DNA of 64,000 bases from an uncultured Hyphomicrobiales bacterium (GTDB lineage: Bacteria > Pseudomonadota > Alphaproteobacteria > Rhizobiales > Xanthobacteraceae), in NCBI GenBank assembly GCA_903878085.1, contig CAIRGJ010000008.1, positions 62,001 to 126,000 on the forward strand. The letters run 5' to 3'. How positions within the stretch are numbered: the first letter of the stretch is position 1; the number at the start of each line of letters is the position of its first letter. Under the pieces are notes generated by a model. The model was not told the origin of the DNA, searched no databases, and saw only the letters and a program-made list of their open reading frames with translations. The translations under genes were made by a program, and so were the position numbers. Of this stretch, positions 49,052 to 58,356 are shown piece by piece.

Positions 49052-49987
49052 ATGTCAGTTGCTCTTGGAAATCCGACCACCCGCGCGCTACGCAGCGTCA
49101 CGATGCGCGAGCATAAAATACCGAGTGCTGGCAGCGCGCCCTATATTTGCGTCGAAGGCCCCGACCATAATCTGTGGTTCTGCGAAAGCGGCGCCGCGAC
49201 GATCGGATGCTTCGATCCGCGCAACGCAACGTTCAAGGAGTTTCGACTGCCGACGCCCGGCGCGACGCCGATCGGCATCGGTCTTGGTGGCGACGGCAAT
49301 CTGTGGTTCGCGCAGAAGAAAGCCAACAAGATCGGCCGTATCTCGACCAGCGGCACGTTGGCCGAATTCGACGTCCCGACGGCAAATTCAGGGCCCGACG
49401 CTATCGGGCTCGGACCGGATGGCAATATCTGGTTCTCGGAAACCGACGCCGGGCAGATCGGCCGCATCACGCCGGACGGCAAAATCACCGAATTCAAGAC
49501 CGGCATCTCGCCCGGCAGCAAACCGCTATCGATTGTAGTGCGCGATGGCGCGCTGTGGTTCAGCGAAGCCGCAGGCAACCGCGTCGCCCGCATCACCATG
49601 AGCGGCGAGGTCACCGAATTCGCAATCCCCGGCGCCGATCCGCAGCCGCGCGCCATGGTTACGCATGCCGACGGCAATATCTGGTTCGTCGAAACCGGGT
49701 CCAACGCGCTCGGCCGCATCGATCGCGACAACAAGTTCAGCGAATTCGTGTTTCCCACGCCGAACGCGTCGCTGCGCGGCGTCACCGTCGGACCCGACGG
49801 CAATCTGTGGTGCACCGAGAACTTCGCCAACAAGATCGGCCACATGAAGCCGGACGGCACCTTCATCGCCGAATACGACATTCCCACGCCAGGCAGCGGG
49901 CCGCGCTGCATCGCCACGATGTCGAACGGCCGGCTTTATTTCACGCAATACGATACAGGCTCGATCGGGGAAATCATTCTCGGCTGA
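49052..49987 (+). CDS. Vgb-like seven-bladed beta-propeller protein (streptogramin lyase family)
   Basis: 311 residues built of repeats of about 42 residues, each with a G-N-[LI]-W-F-[AS]-E core (GNLWFAQKKANKIGRIS, GNIWFSETDAGQIGRIT, GNIWFVETGSNALGRI, GNLWCTENFANKIG). Vgb itself linearises streptogramin B antibiotics, but most environmental paralogues are untested. No signal peptide is seen. Resistance should not be inferred without testing the catalytic residues. GGGG precedes the ATG. Confidence 0.85.
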   Translation: MSVALGNPTTRALRSVTMREHKIPSAGSAPYICVEGPDHNLWFCESGAATIGCFDPRNATFKEFRLPTPGATPIGIGLGGDGNLWFAQKKANKIGRISTSGTLAEFDVPTANSGPDAIGLGPDGNIWFSETDAGQIGRITPDGKITEFKTGISPGSKPLSIVVRDGALWFSEAAGNRVARITMSGEVTEFAIPGADPQPRAMVTHADGNIWFVETGSNALGRIDRDNKFSEFVFPTPNASLRGVTVGPDGNLWCTENFANKIGHMKPDGTFIAEYDIPTPGSGPRCIATMSNGRLYFTQYDTGSIGEIILG

Positions 49988-50009
49988 ATGAGCGCACAAG
50001 GGGACAAAC

Positions 50010-50741
50010 GTGATCGTTGAGAGAATCGACTATCAAGCCGGCAGCGTCGCGGCCAACGGTGCGTTGATCTATGACGCGCAGACCAAAGGTCCCCGGCCGC
50101 TGCTGCTGATCTCGCCGAACTGGCTCGGCATCAGCGAGGCCGCGATCAAACGCGTCGCCGCCATGGCCGGCACCAAATACGTTGCCTTCATCGCCGACAT
50201 GTACGGCGGCGGCAAAGTGTCCAACGGCCCGCCGGAAGCGGCGACGCTCGCCAACGGCTTGCGCGCCGACGCGCCGGAGCGGCGGCGGCGCATTACCGCG
50301 GCGCTCGAGACGTTGCGCAGCGAAAGCGACCAGCGCGGCATCGGCGATCTCAGCAAACAGGCGGCGGCGGGCTTCTGCTTCGGCGGCGGCAATGTGCTGG
50401 AGCTGGCGCGTAGCGGTGCCGATGTGAAGGCCGTCGTCTCCATGCACGGCGATCTGCTGACGTCGATGCCGGCGAAGAAGGGCGACATCAAGGCCGCGGT
50501 CTGCGTCATGCACGGCGCCGCCGACCCGGTGGTGCCGAAGAAAGACCGCGACACTTTCGAAGCGGAAATGGAAGCCAGCGGCGCCAAGTGGCAGATGCTG
50601 GTATTCGGTCACCTGCTGCATTCGTTCTGCGAAGAGGAATCGAACGTGCCGGGCATCGGCCAGTTCGATCCGGGCGCTGCGCGGCAGTGCTACAATATGG
50701 TCGATGACTTCGTCACCGCCGCGTTCGACGGCAAACTATAA
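50010..50741 (+). CDS. Dienelactone hydrolase family protein
   Basis: 243 residues, alpha/beta hydrolase fold, GTG start with AAGGGG upstream. The nucleophile elbow GFCFGG contains Cys where most hydrolases have Ser, as in dienelactone hydrolase. The acid is in MHGAADPVVPKKD and the His in FGHLLHSF. It would hydrolyse dienelactone or related small esters. It lies 22 bp after the Vgb-like gene and may share its transcript. Confidence 0.9.
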   Translation: MIVERIDYQAGSVAANGALIYDAQTKGPRPLLLISPNWLGISEAAIKRVAAMAGTKYVAFIADMYGGGKVSNGPPEAATLANGLRADAPERRRRITAALETLRSESDQRGIGDLSKQAAAGFCFGGGNVLELARSGADVKAVVSMHGDLLTSMPAKKGDIKAAVCVMHGAADPVVPKKDRDTFEAEMEASGAKWQMLVFGHLLHSFCEEESNVPGIGQFDPGAARQCYNMVDDFVTAAFDGKL

Positions 50742-50777
50742 AAAACACTTATAAATATCACATGGGGAAGAAACGTC

Positions 50778-51758
50778 ATGCAGAGGATCGCCAAAGCACT
50801 CGTTAGCCTGCTGCTGGTTTTCGCCGCCGGCGCGGCGCAGGCGCAGTCTTATCCGGAACGCCCGATCCGGCTCATTGTGTCAATTGCTGCAGGTAGCGTC
50901 ACCGACGTCATCATGCGCCGGGCCGGCGCGGAGTTGCAGCAGAAGCTGGGCCAGCCGCTCATCGTCGAAAACCGCGGTGGCGCCGCCGGCATTCTCGGCG
51001 CACAGACCTGCGCGCAGGCGACGCCGGACGGCTATACGCTGTGCGTGATCTATCACAGCACCATGTCGTACAACCCGCTGCTGTTCGACAAGTTGCCGTA
51101 CCAGCCGGAAGACCTGACGCCGGTGACGCGGCTGTTCTTCTTGACCGAAGGTTTGTTCGTCTCGTCCGAAATCGGCATCAATTCGGTCGCCGAACTCAAA
51201 GCCTATGCGCAGGCCAAGCCCGACGGCTTGAACTACGCCACGCTCGGCGACGGCTCGTTCCCCGATCTGTTCATGCGCTGGCTCAACAACCAGTGGGGCA
51301 CCAAGATCGTCGGCGTGCCGTACAAAGGCGGCGGCCCGGCGGCGCAGGCGCTCGCCGGCAACCAGGTGCAGGTGACGCGCTTCGGCGTCGGCAACTTCAT
51401 GGGCATGATCGATGCCGGCAAAGTGAAGGCGCTGGCGGTGTCAGCCGACAAGCGCTCGCCGCTGTTGCCGAACGTGCCGACCTTCAAGGAAGCCGGGCTC
51501 GGCGGTTATCCGGGACAGGGCTGGTGGGGCCTCGCCGCGCCGAAAGGCACGCCGCAAGCCATTGTCGATAAGGTCAATGCCGCGTTCGTTGCGGTGTTCG
51601 CCGATCCGACGTTCAATAAATTCCTCGAGCAGCAATCGGTGGTCGCTGCGCCAACCACGCCGGCGGGCTTCGCGGCGTTCCTTCAGGAAGACCGCAAAGC
51701 CGCCGAGATACTGATCAAGCTCGCGAACAGCAAGCGCGAGACCTACAAGGCGGAATAG
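50778..51758 (+). CDS. tctC: Tripartite tricarboxylate transporter substrate-binding protein (Bug/TctC family)
   Basis: 326 residues with signal peptide (ending GAAQAQ), then SYPERPIRLIVSIAAGS, LIVENRGGAAGILGA and ATPDGYTL. GGGGAAG precedes the ATG. Third Bug receptor in this window; likely ligand a carboxylate or aromatic acid. Being 36 bp after the dienelactone hydrolase gene, it may take part in aromatic-acid uptake or degradation (inference). Converges with the SDR gene. Confidence 0.93.
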   Translation: MQRIAKALVSLLLVFAAGAAQAQSYPERPIRLIVSIAAGSVTDVIMRRAGAELQQKLGQPLIVENRGGAAGILGAQTCAQATPDGYTLCVIYHSTMSYNPLLFDKLPYQPEDLTPVTRLFFLTEGLFVSSEIGINSVAELKAYAQAKPDGLNYATLGDGSFPDLFMRWLNNQWGTKIVGVPYKGGGPAAQALAGNQVQVTRFGVGNFMGMIDAGKVKALAVSADKRSPLLPNVPTFKEAGLGGYPGQGWWGLAAPKGTPQAIVDKVNAAFVAVFADPTFNKFLEQQSVVAAPTTPAGFAAFLQEDRKAAEILIKLANSKRETYKAE

Positions 51759-51764
51759 AAGGCG

Positions 51765-52553
51765 CTAGTCGATCCACCCGCCTGAGAAGCGCCGGCCTGG
51801 CACGCTGAGGAAATAGCCGACGGCCTGGCCGCCGTCGGCGCCAACCACGCTGCCGGTGGTGTATTGCGAGTCATCCGACGCCAGGAACACTGCCGGGCCG
51901 GCAATGTCCTCGCCGGAACCGACGCGGCCCATCGGCACGCCCTTGCGGCGGCCTTCGTAGATTTCCGGATCGGCGTACATCGCCTCGGTGCCGGGCGTGC
52001 GGATGTAGCCGGGCGTGATGGCGTTGGCGCGGATGCCGTAAGGCGCCCACTCCACCGCCTGCAACTTGGTCAGCATGATCAGGCCGGCCTTCACGACGCT
52101 GTAGGCGCCGGCCCAGTTGTATGGGAACAACCCGGCGATCGAGGCGATGTTGACGATGACGCCGGACTTCTGCGCGATCATATGTTTGGCGGCGGCCTGA
52201 CTCACCAGGAACGCGCCCTTCAGACCAATGTTCATGGTGGTGTCCCACGCCGCCTCGGGCAGCGCCTCGAGCTTGCCGGGTACGATCTTCATGGCGTTGT
52301 TCACGACGATGTCGATGCGTCCAAACGCGGCCATGGTCTTGTCGACCAGTTGATTGATCTCGGCAGCCTTGGCGACGTCGACCGCGATGCCGATGCTGTT
52401 ATTCCCGGCGTCCTTGGCGGTGGCCGCCGCCGTCTCGGGATCGATTTCGGCTACCACGACGTGGGCGCCCTCACGGGCATAGGCGAGAGCGATGTCGCGG
52501 CCGATGCCACGGCCGGCGCCGGTCACGATCGCCACTTTGTCTTTCAAACGCAC
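51765..52553 (-). CDS. Short-chain dehydrogenase/reductase (SDR)
   Basis: 262 residues, GTG start with AGGGGG upstream. NAD(P) motif VTGAGRGIGRDIALAY at residues 10-25; NNAMK in place of the usual NNAG; catalytic Tyr-x-x-x-Lys in GAYSVVKAGLI. Asp or Glu after the second strand (EIDPET) suggests NAD(H) use. Oxidoreductase of unknown substrate. Diverges from the helicase gene. Confidence 0.9.
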   Translation of the reverse strand: MRLKDKVAIVTGAGRGIGRDIALAYAREGAHVVVAEIDPETAAATAKDAGNNSIGIAVDVAKAAEINQLVDKTMAAFGRIDIVVNNAMKIVPGKLEALPEAAWDTTMNIGLKGAFLVSQAAAKHMIAQKSGVIVNIASIAGLFPYNWAGAYSVVKAGLIMLTKLQAVEWAPYGIRANAITPGYIRTPGTEAMYADPEIYEGRRKGVPMGRVGSGEDIAGPAVFLASDDSQYTTGSVVGADGGQAVGYFLSVPGRRFSGGWID

Positions 52554-52689
52554 GGCATTCCCCCTGAATTGCTGTTTTTCTCGGCTGTTTTGACGCTAAA
52601 GCGGTGGGGGAACGCCGACAAGACCCCCGCCGACCCTCGAAATTGCCCCCTTCGAGTGCCATCTTTCCCCCGAAGGAATCACGGACAAC

Positions 52690-55234
52690 ATGGCCGAGCC
52701 GATCAAGCTGCACGCGAACAGCGCCCGACCCGTTCCCGCGCCGGGCGGCATTGCCGCCCGCGCCATGGGTGCGCGCGCCGGAAACCTGCCCTACCTTCAT
52801 GAACTCAACCCGGAACAGCGCGAGGCGGTCGAAACGCTGGACGGCCCGGTGCTGGTGCTGGCTGGCGCGGGGACCGGAAAAACGCGCGTGCTCACCACCC
52901 GCATCGCGCACATTCTCAATCTGGGGAAAGCACGGCCGCAGGAAATCCTGTCCGTCACCTTCACCAACAAAGCGGCGCGGGAAATGAAGGAACGCGTCGG
53001 CAAGATGGTCGGGCAAATCGTGGAAGGCATGCCCTGGATGGGCACGTTCCATTCGATTGGCGTGAAAATTCTCCGGCGCCACGCCGAAATGGTCGGTTTG
53101 AAGTCGAATTTCACGATTTTGGACGTCGACGACCAGATCCGGCTGATCAAACAGCTCCTAGAAGTCGAGAAGCTCGACGAAAAAAGATGGCCTGCTCGGG
53201 TCTTCGCGATGATCCTCGACGGCTGGAAAAACCGCGGGCTGACGCCGGAGCAGGTGCCGGCGGGGGGAAGCGGCGAGCTTCGCCAACGGCAAGGGCAAGA
53301 AACTATATGTCGCGTATCAGGAGCGGCTGAAGACGCTGAATGCCGCCGATTTCGGCGATCTTCTTCTTGAATGCATCCGCCTGTTTCGCGAGCACCCGGA
53401 CGTGCTGCGCATGTATCAGCAGCGATTCCGCTACATTCTGGTCGACGAGTATCAGGATACGAACGTCGCGCAGTATCTGTGGCTGCGGCTGCTGTCGCAG
53501 GCGAGCAGCCCGCTCCCCGCGATCACCGACGAAAGCGCCGCTCAGCCCGACCCTCTCCCCCCGAGCGCGGAGAGGGAGAAAAAGAACATCTGCTGCGTCG
53601 GCGACGACGACCAGTCGATCTATGGCTGGCGCGGGGCGGAGGTCGATAACATTCTCCGGTTTGATCACGACTTCCCAGGCGCGAAGGTGGTCAGGCTGGA
53701 GAGAAATTACAGAAGCACGGGACATATTCTGGCCGCCGCCTCCCACCTCATCGCCCACAACGAAGGCCGGCTCGGCAAGACGCTGCGCACCGAGGATGTG
53801 CTCGGCGAAAAGGTGCAGGTCACCGGCGGCTGGGACTCGGAGGAAGAGGCCCGCAGCATCGGCGAGGAAATCGAGCAGCTGCAGCGCGACGCCCGCGAGC
53901 GCGGCGAGGACCATCCGCTCGACGAAATCGCCATTCTGGTGCGCGCCTCGTTCCAGATGCGCGAATTCGAAGACCGCTTCATCCAGCTCGGCCTGCCCTA
54001 TCGCGTCATCGGCGGCCCGCGCTTCTACGAGCGCGCCGAAATCCGCGACGCGCTGGCTTATCTCCGCGTGATCGCGCAGCCGGCCGACGACCTCGCCTTC
54101 GAGCGCATCGTCAACGTGCCCAAGCGCGGCCTCGGCGACGCCGCGGTGCAGATGCTGCACGACCACGCCCGCAAGCAGCGCATTCCGCTCTCGGAAGCCG
54201 CCGCCGCGCTCAGCGCCACCGACGAGATGAAGCCGAAGCCGCGCCTGGCGCTGCGCGAGCTGATGGCTTCGTTCGAGCGCTGGCGCACCAAGATGAGCAC
54301 GCTGCCGCACACCGAGCTCGCCGAGATCGTGCTCGACGAGAGCGGCTACACGCAGATGTGGCAGAACGACAAGAGCGCCGACGCCGCCGGCCGGCTGGAG
54401 AACCTGAAAGAACTGGTGCGCTCGATGCAGGATTTCGAGAACCTCGGCGGCTTCCTCGATCACATCTCGCTGGTGATGGACCGCGACAACGGCGAGGCCG
54501 AGCAGGCGGTCAACATCATGACGCTGCATTCCGCCAAGGGGCTGGAGTTCGACACCGTGTTCCTGCCCGGCTGGGAGGAAGGTCTGTTTCCGCACCAGCG
54601 CTCGCTCGACGAAAGCGGCCGCAACGGGCTGGAGGAGGAACGCCGCCTCGCTCATGTCGGCCTGACGCGCGCGCGCAAACGCGCCAAGATTTATTTCGCC
54701 ACCAACCGGCGCATCCACGGCATGTGGACCACGACGGTGCCGTCGCGCTTTCTCGACGAATTGCCGGAGGCGCATGTCGAGGTGAAGGAGCCTGTCGGCG
54801 GCAGCGGCGGCTTCGGCATGAGCGGCTACGGCGCCTCGCGCTTCGACCAGACGGCCTCGTTCGGCTCGAGCTACACCACGCCCGGCTGGCAGCGCGCGCA
54901 GCAGCGCAAAGGTGCGAGCGGCGGCTTCAGTGAGAAGGGCCAGCCGAAATATGTGCCGGACGGCATTTTCAATCAGGATGAGGAATATGCCGAAACGCCG
55001 GCGCAGAAGCCGGCCAAAGGCCCTGCCCGCAAGCCCCACGTCCCGTTGACCATCGAAGGCGAACTGGTCGCCAAATCGACCGGCACCGCCTCAGCCTTTG
55101 CCGTCGGCGCCCGCGTGTTTCACCAGAAATTCGGCAACGGCAACGTCGTCGCGGTGGACGGCAACAAGCTGACGATCCGGTTTGACCATGCAGGGGAAAA
55201 GCGCGTGGTGGATAGTTTTGTGGAGAGGGTGTGA
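52690..55234 (+). pseudogene. uvrD: UvrD/PcrA-family ATP-dependent DNA helicase, interrupted by a +1 frameshift
   Basis: One helicase split over two frames. Frame 1 (52690-53260) has AGAGTGKTRVLTTRIAHIL (Walker A), FTNKAAREMKERV and FHSIGVKILRRH. Frame 2 (to 55234) has DFGDLLLEC, ILVDEYQDTN, NICCVGDDDQSIYGWRGAE, ERNYRST, TLHSAKGLEFDTVFLPGWEEG and HVGLTRARKRAKI, with a C-terminal PcrA-like FGNGNVVAVDGNKLTIRFD tail. The frames join if the six-G run at 53262-53267 is shortened to five. UvrD-type helicases act in excision and mismatch repair, so a true loss would be surprising; a sequencing error is the simplest reading. A short palindromic insertion sits before the DDDQS motif. Confidence 0.88.
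53551..53576. repeat. Palindromic insertion inside the helicase gene
   Basis: CCCTCTCC and GGAGAGGG are perfect arms around a 10-nt loop. In the protein this gives PDPLPPSAEREKK, between SSPLPAIT and the conserved NICCVGDDDQ segment where relatives have no such stretch. The insertion keeps the reading frame. Confidence 0.62.
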
Positions 55235-55330
55235 GGGATCGTGAGTTTGTTCGGCCTTGGTGGGCCGAGAAACGACGAGACGGACGAGGGAATCGACCAG
55301 AATTAATAGGATTGGCCGGGGCGCAAGGCG

Positions 55331-55855
55331 ATGGCGAAAAGACTTACGACCGCTCACCTGTTGCGTATCAGCAAGGGCGACGCCACTTCCTTAAACCAAT
55401 TTCGACTTGGCATTCATATCGCCACGCTCTCAGGCTCGACGATCGATCAGCTCATCGAAAATGCCGCTAAAGACCGATTTCAATTCGCTCAAAAACTCGT
55501 CCGGATCGCTACTAGAATATTGGACGGCAAAAAGCCCGAACATCGTGTCGCGCTAGGTAAGACTTACTATGGTATGTATCATGCAGCCCGCGCCGTCGTT
55601 TACTTTATAGAGCGGGGCGACGACCACGAGGCACATGCCGAGTTGCCGAAACATTTGCCAAAGGATTTTCCTGATCGTGATGAGTGGGAAAATAAACTTA
55701 AGATCGCAAGGCTGGAACGGAATCGGGCCGACTACGATCCGTACCCGAAGTCAGACGGCGCCTTTGCACCAACCGCTCACTCAACAACCGCTACCGCGAA
55801 GCAATTCTTGATTGCCGCAAAACGGTATCTGACGCGAAAAGGATGTGCCGTATGA
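55331..55855 (+). CDS. HEPN-like (UPF0332-type) protein, putative partner of the downstream ATPase
   Basis: 174 residues. The C-terminal two thirds look like a HEPN fold: VALGKTYYGMYHAARAVVYF at residues 74-92 and RLERNRADYDPYPK at 127-140 match UPF0332 landmarks. No Rx4-6H nuclease motif is evident, so it may bind or regulate rather than cut RNA. The N-terminal 60 residues have no clear relative. Codon use is AT-richer than the neighbours, suggesting transfer. The stop overlaps the ATG of the ATPase gene (ATGA). Confidence 0.72.
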   Translation: MAKRLTTAHLLRISKGDATSLNQFRLGIHIATLSGSTIDQLIENAAKDRFQFAQKLVRIATRILDGKKPEHRVALGKTYYGMYHAARAVVYFIERGDDHEAHAELPKHLPKDFPDRDEWENKLKIARLERNRADYDPYPKSDGAFAPTAHSTTATAKQFLIAAKRYLTRKGCAV

Positions 55856-57498
55856 ACGCCTCCACATCTGATGATATTTTGGCGCTGGTCGGAGACGCGT
55901 TTGCGAAGGCGCAGATACCAATCGTCAACTCGACGATTCGATCGTTTCCTGGCGAAATTATCGTTGTAGTTGAAGTGCAGCCCGCTCATTTTTCCGACGC
56001 GCTTTCAATCGCGAGTGATCTGGATTCAAAGATTCCAAATGGCTTTGTGACGATTAGAAAGGCGCAAGAATCGGACGAAAAAGCACAATTTAGCCGAGCC
56101 CAATCACTGCTTGATCCACGGGTTAGCAACCTTATTGAATTGCTAAACGCTCGCTCACGAACGTCAGAACAACAGCCGAGCTTAAGATACTTTCCCGACG
56201 CCGCTCAGACCGTCAACATCGCGATGAGCCGACGACACCACCTTATTTTCGGCCGCCGCGGAGTAGGAAAAACCGCATTGATGCTCGAAGCAAAGAAGCG
56301 GCTTGAGGCTCGGGGCGCCATAACATTTTGGATCAATATTCAGACAATGAGGTCTTTGTCTGCGAACGAAGCATTTCTGACGACAGCGTCGCGACTCTGC
56401 GATCTGGCAGAGGCTGTGCATATGAACCGCCCTACGAAGCCAGCAAGTATTGCGAACGCCGCCGTATTGAAGCTGCGCATCGCCACATTGCTCAATTCAA
56501 AAGCGATCCTGCCACAACAGGTAAATCTGCTCCTGCCGGATTTGCAACAGATGTTCCAACTGCTCGGGCAGGAAACCCAAGAGGACTTCTACCTATTCTT
56601 TGACGAGCTTCACTATCTTGCGATGTCTGAACAGCCAAAATATTTGGACATGATTCATTCGATTGTCCGAGACAACCCAGTTTGGATCAAGGCGGCAGGC
56701 ATCCGACACCAAAGCAGGTGGTTTACGGATAACCCTCCCACCGGATTGCAGACAGGGCACGACGCGGCGATTATCAATCTCGACATTACGCTGGAGCAAC
56801 CAGCCAAGGCGAAGCAGTTCTTGTCCAATATTTTGAATAGCTACGCTGACGAGGCAAAACTCGCCAGCGTACTCGGCGCAATTTCACGCTCCGCGTTGGA
56901 TAGACTCGTTCTCGCTTCAGGAGGAGTTCCGCGAGATTTTCTAGTCCTCAGCGGCACTGCGATTCAAGTCGCGCGAGAGCGTCCGAATGCGAAGGAAGCC
57001 CGTGTTCAAGACGTCAACGAGGCAGCCGGCCGGATGGCGCAAATAAAGCTTCAAGAAATTGAAGACGATGCAGCATCATCAAAAGGAAAAGCTGAGGCGC
57101 GCATTGAGACTCTCAGACGCCTGCGAGCATTTCTTCTTGAAGATCGACAGGTCACCTATTTTCGCATCGATTTTCGCGACAAAGAGGCGCATCCAAAAGA
57201 GTACGAACTTGTACAGAGTTTAATGGACCTCAGGTTATTCCACCTCATAAACGCTGGATTGTCAGACGAACGACAAGCCGGACGAAGGTCCGAGGTATAC
57301 ATGCTTGATTTAAGCCAGTTCTCAGGCACAAGATTCAAACGAAACTTAAAAGTGCTTGATTTTACCAAAGATCATCTTGTGCTCAAGAATACAGGAGGGT
57401 CTACGGACCCACGGCCGGGTGACACACCAAAACGACTTCTGGCGATTCTTCGTCGTGGCCCGGCCTTCGAGCTAAATACATTGTCTGACCTTATTTAG
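55852..57498 (+). CDS. P-loop ATPase of a two-gene AT-rich island
   Basis: About 548 residues. Residues 25-70 form a small beta-alpha domain (STIRSFPGEIIVVVEVQ...IPNGFVTIRK). A P-loop NTPase domain follows, with Walker A GRRGVGKTA at 134-142 and Walker B FYLFFDELHYL at 246-256, resembling STAND/AAA ATPases. The C-terminal part (about 400-530) is probably a winged helix. I start at the ATG at 55852, which overlaps the HEPN-like stop and has AAAGGA upstream. With a HEPN-like partner it recalls defence or toxin-antitoxin pairs, but no named system is recognised. Confidence 0.78.
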   Translation: MNASTSDDILALVGDAFAKAQIPIVNSTIRSFPGEIIVVVEVQPAHFSDALSIASDLDSKIPNGFVTIRKAQESDEKAQFSRAQSLLDPRVSNLIELLNARSRTSEQQPSLRYFPDAAQTVNIAMSRRHHLIFGRRGVGKTALMLEAKKRLEARGAITFWINIQTMRSLSANEAFLTTASRLCDLAEAVHMNRPTKPASIANAAVLKLRIATLLNSKAILPQQVNLLLPDLQQMFQLLGQETQEDFYLFFDELHYLAMSEQPKYLDMIHSIVRDNPVWIKAAGIRHQSRWFTDNPPTGLQTGHDAAIINLDITLEQPAKAKQFLSNILNSYADEAKLASVLGAISRSALDRLVLASGGVPRDFLVLSGTAIQVARERPNAKEARVQDVNEAAGRMAQIKLQEIEDDAASSKGKAEARIETLRRLRAFLLEDRQVTYFRIDFRDKEAHPKEYELVQSLMDLRLFHLINAGLSDERQAGRRSEVYMLDLSQFSGTRFKRNLKVLDFTKDHLVLKNTGGSTDPRPGDTPKRLLAILRRGPAFELNTLSDLI

Positions 57499-57560
57499 GG
57501 AACGCTACAGCGGCGATGTCGTCGCATCGTCTATACGATCCAACTTGATGGGAGTCGACG

Positions 57561-57695
57561 ATGGCTAGGTTCGCCGCCTCGATAGCTTTCGGTCTTGCGG
57601 CCGCCCTCTTGGCCACCCCCGCCTCCACCCTCGCCCTTCAACTCCTTTCGCGCCCAACACAAGCTGCCGCCGCTCGCCCTCGCCGCTCTACATCC
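57561..57695 (+). pseudogene. Frameshifted remnant of a CAP/SCP-domain protein
   Basis: ATG at 57561 opens a signal-peptide-like stretch (FGLAAALLATPAST). After a one-base shift the other frame reads FNSFRAQHKLPPLALAAL, clearly related to INSFRAQNRLPPLSSSAM of the intact CAP gene at 58357. Similarity then stops, leaving roughly 45 codons of a 129-codon gene. A duplicated and decayed copy. Confidence 0.75.
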
Positions 57696-57706
57696 CTACC
57701 GCCCTC

Positions 57707-57743
57707 ACACAGCAAGGCCGCCCACCGGGCGGCCTTGCTGTGT
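57707..57743. terminator. Very stable 17-bp hairpin
   Basis: ACACAGCAAGGCCGCCC and its exact complement flank the three-base loop ACC. Downstream on the plus strand is CATTCGTTTGTCATT, not a strict T-run. It lies between the CAP remnant and the dispersed repeat. Confidence 0.55.
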
Positions 57744-57778
57744 CATTCGTTTGTCATTGCCGCGACTTGACCTTTTTT

Positions 57779-57850
57779 GCGCGTGATCTTGTCCGAAAAC
57801 CGGTTCCCATCCCCGATCAAGTCGAGGACATGCTTTTCGGGATCACGCGC
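57779..57850. repeat. Rhizobial dispersed palindromic repeat
   Basis: GCGCGTGATC at one end is matched by GATCACGCGC at the other, with CCGAAAACCGGTTCCCA and CTTTTCGGGATCACG inside. This is the common GATCTTGTCCGAAAACCGGTT repeat found between genes in many Rhizobiales. Confidence 0.75.
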
Positions 57851-57866
57851 GCGCAACGACGGTCCC

Positions 57867-58226
57867 TCAGCGGCAGGCGCCGTAATAGCCGAAGCCGCGG
57901 TGGCTGTCGGTCACGATCCAGCAGCCGCCGCCGCGATAGCGGGGCGCCGGCCGGACATAGACCGGGGGCGCATAGCCATAGCCATAAGGTCCCGGCCCGT
58001 AATAGGCGCCGGGTCCATAATAGGGGCCCGGGCCGTAATAATAGCCGGGTCCATAGTAGCCGCCCTGGCCGACCATCGAACCGATGATGGCGCCGGCGGC
58101 TAGCCCGCCGATGATGCCCGCGGCGACGCGTCCGCCGCGATTGCGCGCGTCGGCGGTGTCCGGAGCGGCCACGGCGGCGAACACCATCGTCGCGGCGACC
58201 GCGAGTGCTGTCAGAGTTTTGTGCAT
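57867..58226 (-). CDS. Small secreted Gly/Tyr/Pro-rich protein with a C-terminal CWxxTDSxRGFGYYxxC motif
   Basis: About 119 residues from the ATG at 58226, chosen for the AGAGG 8 nt upstream. Signal peptide (ending AAPDTADA), a glycine-zipper-like stretch (AAGIIGGLAAGAIIGSMVG), then low-complexity YGPG repeats, and the C-terminus CWIVTDSHRGFGYYGAC. The same C-terminal motif occurs in the protein at 59501. It is exported and perhaps outer-membrane associated. An FNR-like box lies 59 bp upstream. Confidence 0.78.
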   Translation of the reverse strand: MHKTLTALAVAATMVFAAVAAPDTADARNRGGRVAAGIIGGLAAGAIIGSMVGQGGYYGPGYYYGPGPYYGPGAYYGPGPYGYGYAPPVYVRPAPRYRGGGCWIVTDSHRGFGYYGACR

Positions 58227-58285
58227 AGGATGACCTCTCATGAAAGGAGGATTAAAGTGCCTAACCGGCGGACCGCCGCGGCGCA

Positions 58286-58299
58286 TTGACCTGCGTCAA
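58286..58299. promoter_or_regulatory. FNR/FixK-like box (TTGACCTGCGTCAA)
   Basis: A perfect 5+4+5 palindrome TTGAC-N4-GTCAA in the divergent gap between 58226 and 58357. It fits the 14-bp CRP/FNR-family layout (TTGAT-N4-ATCAA). It could serve either gene. Confidence 0.5.
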
Positions 58300-58356
58300 C
58301 GCGACGCCCGATTGCACCGCGACACCGCCGGCCCCGACGCGTGAGGCGCATCGTCC

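Noticed and set aside
49052-49987. Virginiamycin B lyase resistance call
   Set aside because: Only the propeller repeats are supported. Vgb-like propellers are abundant and mostly unrelated to resistance; catalytic residues were not verified.
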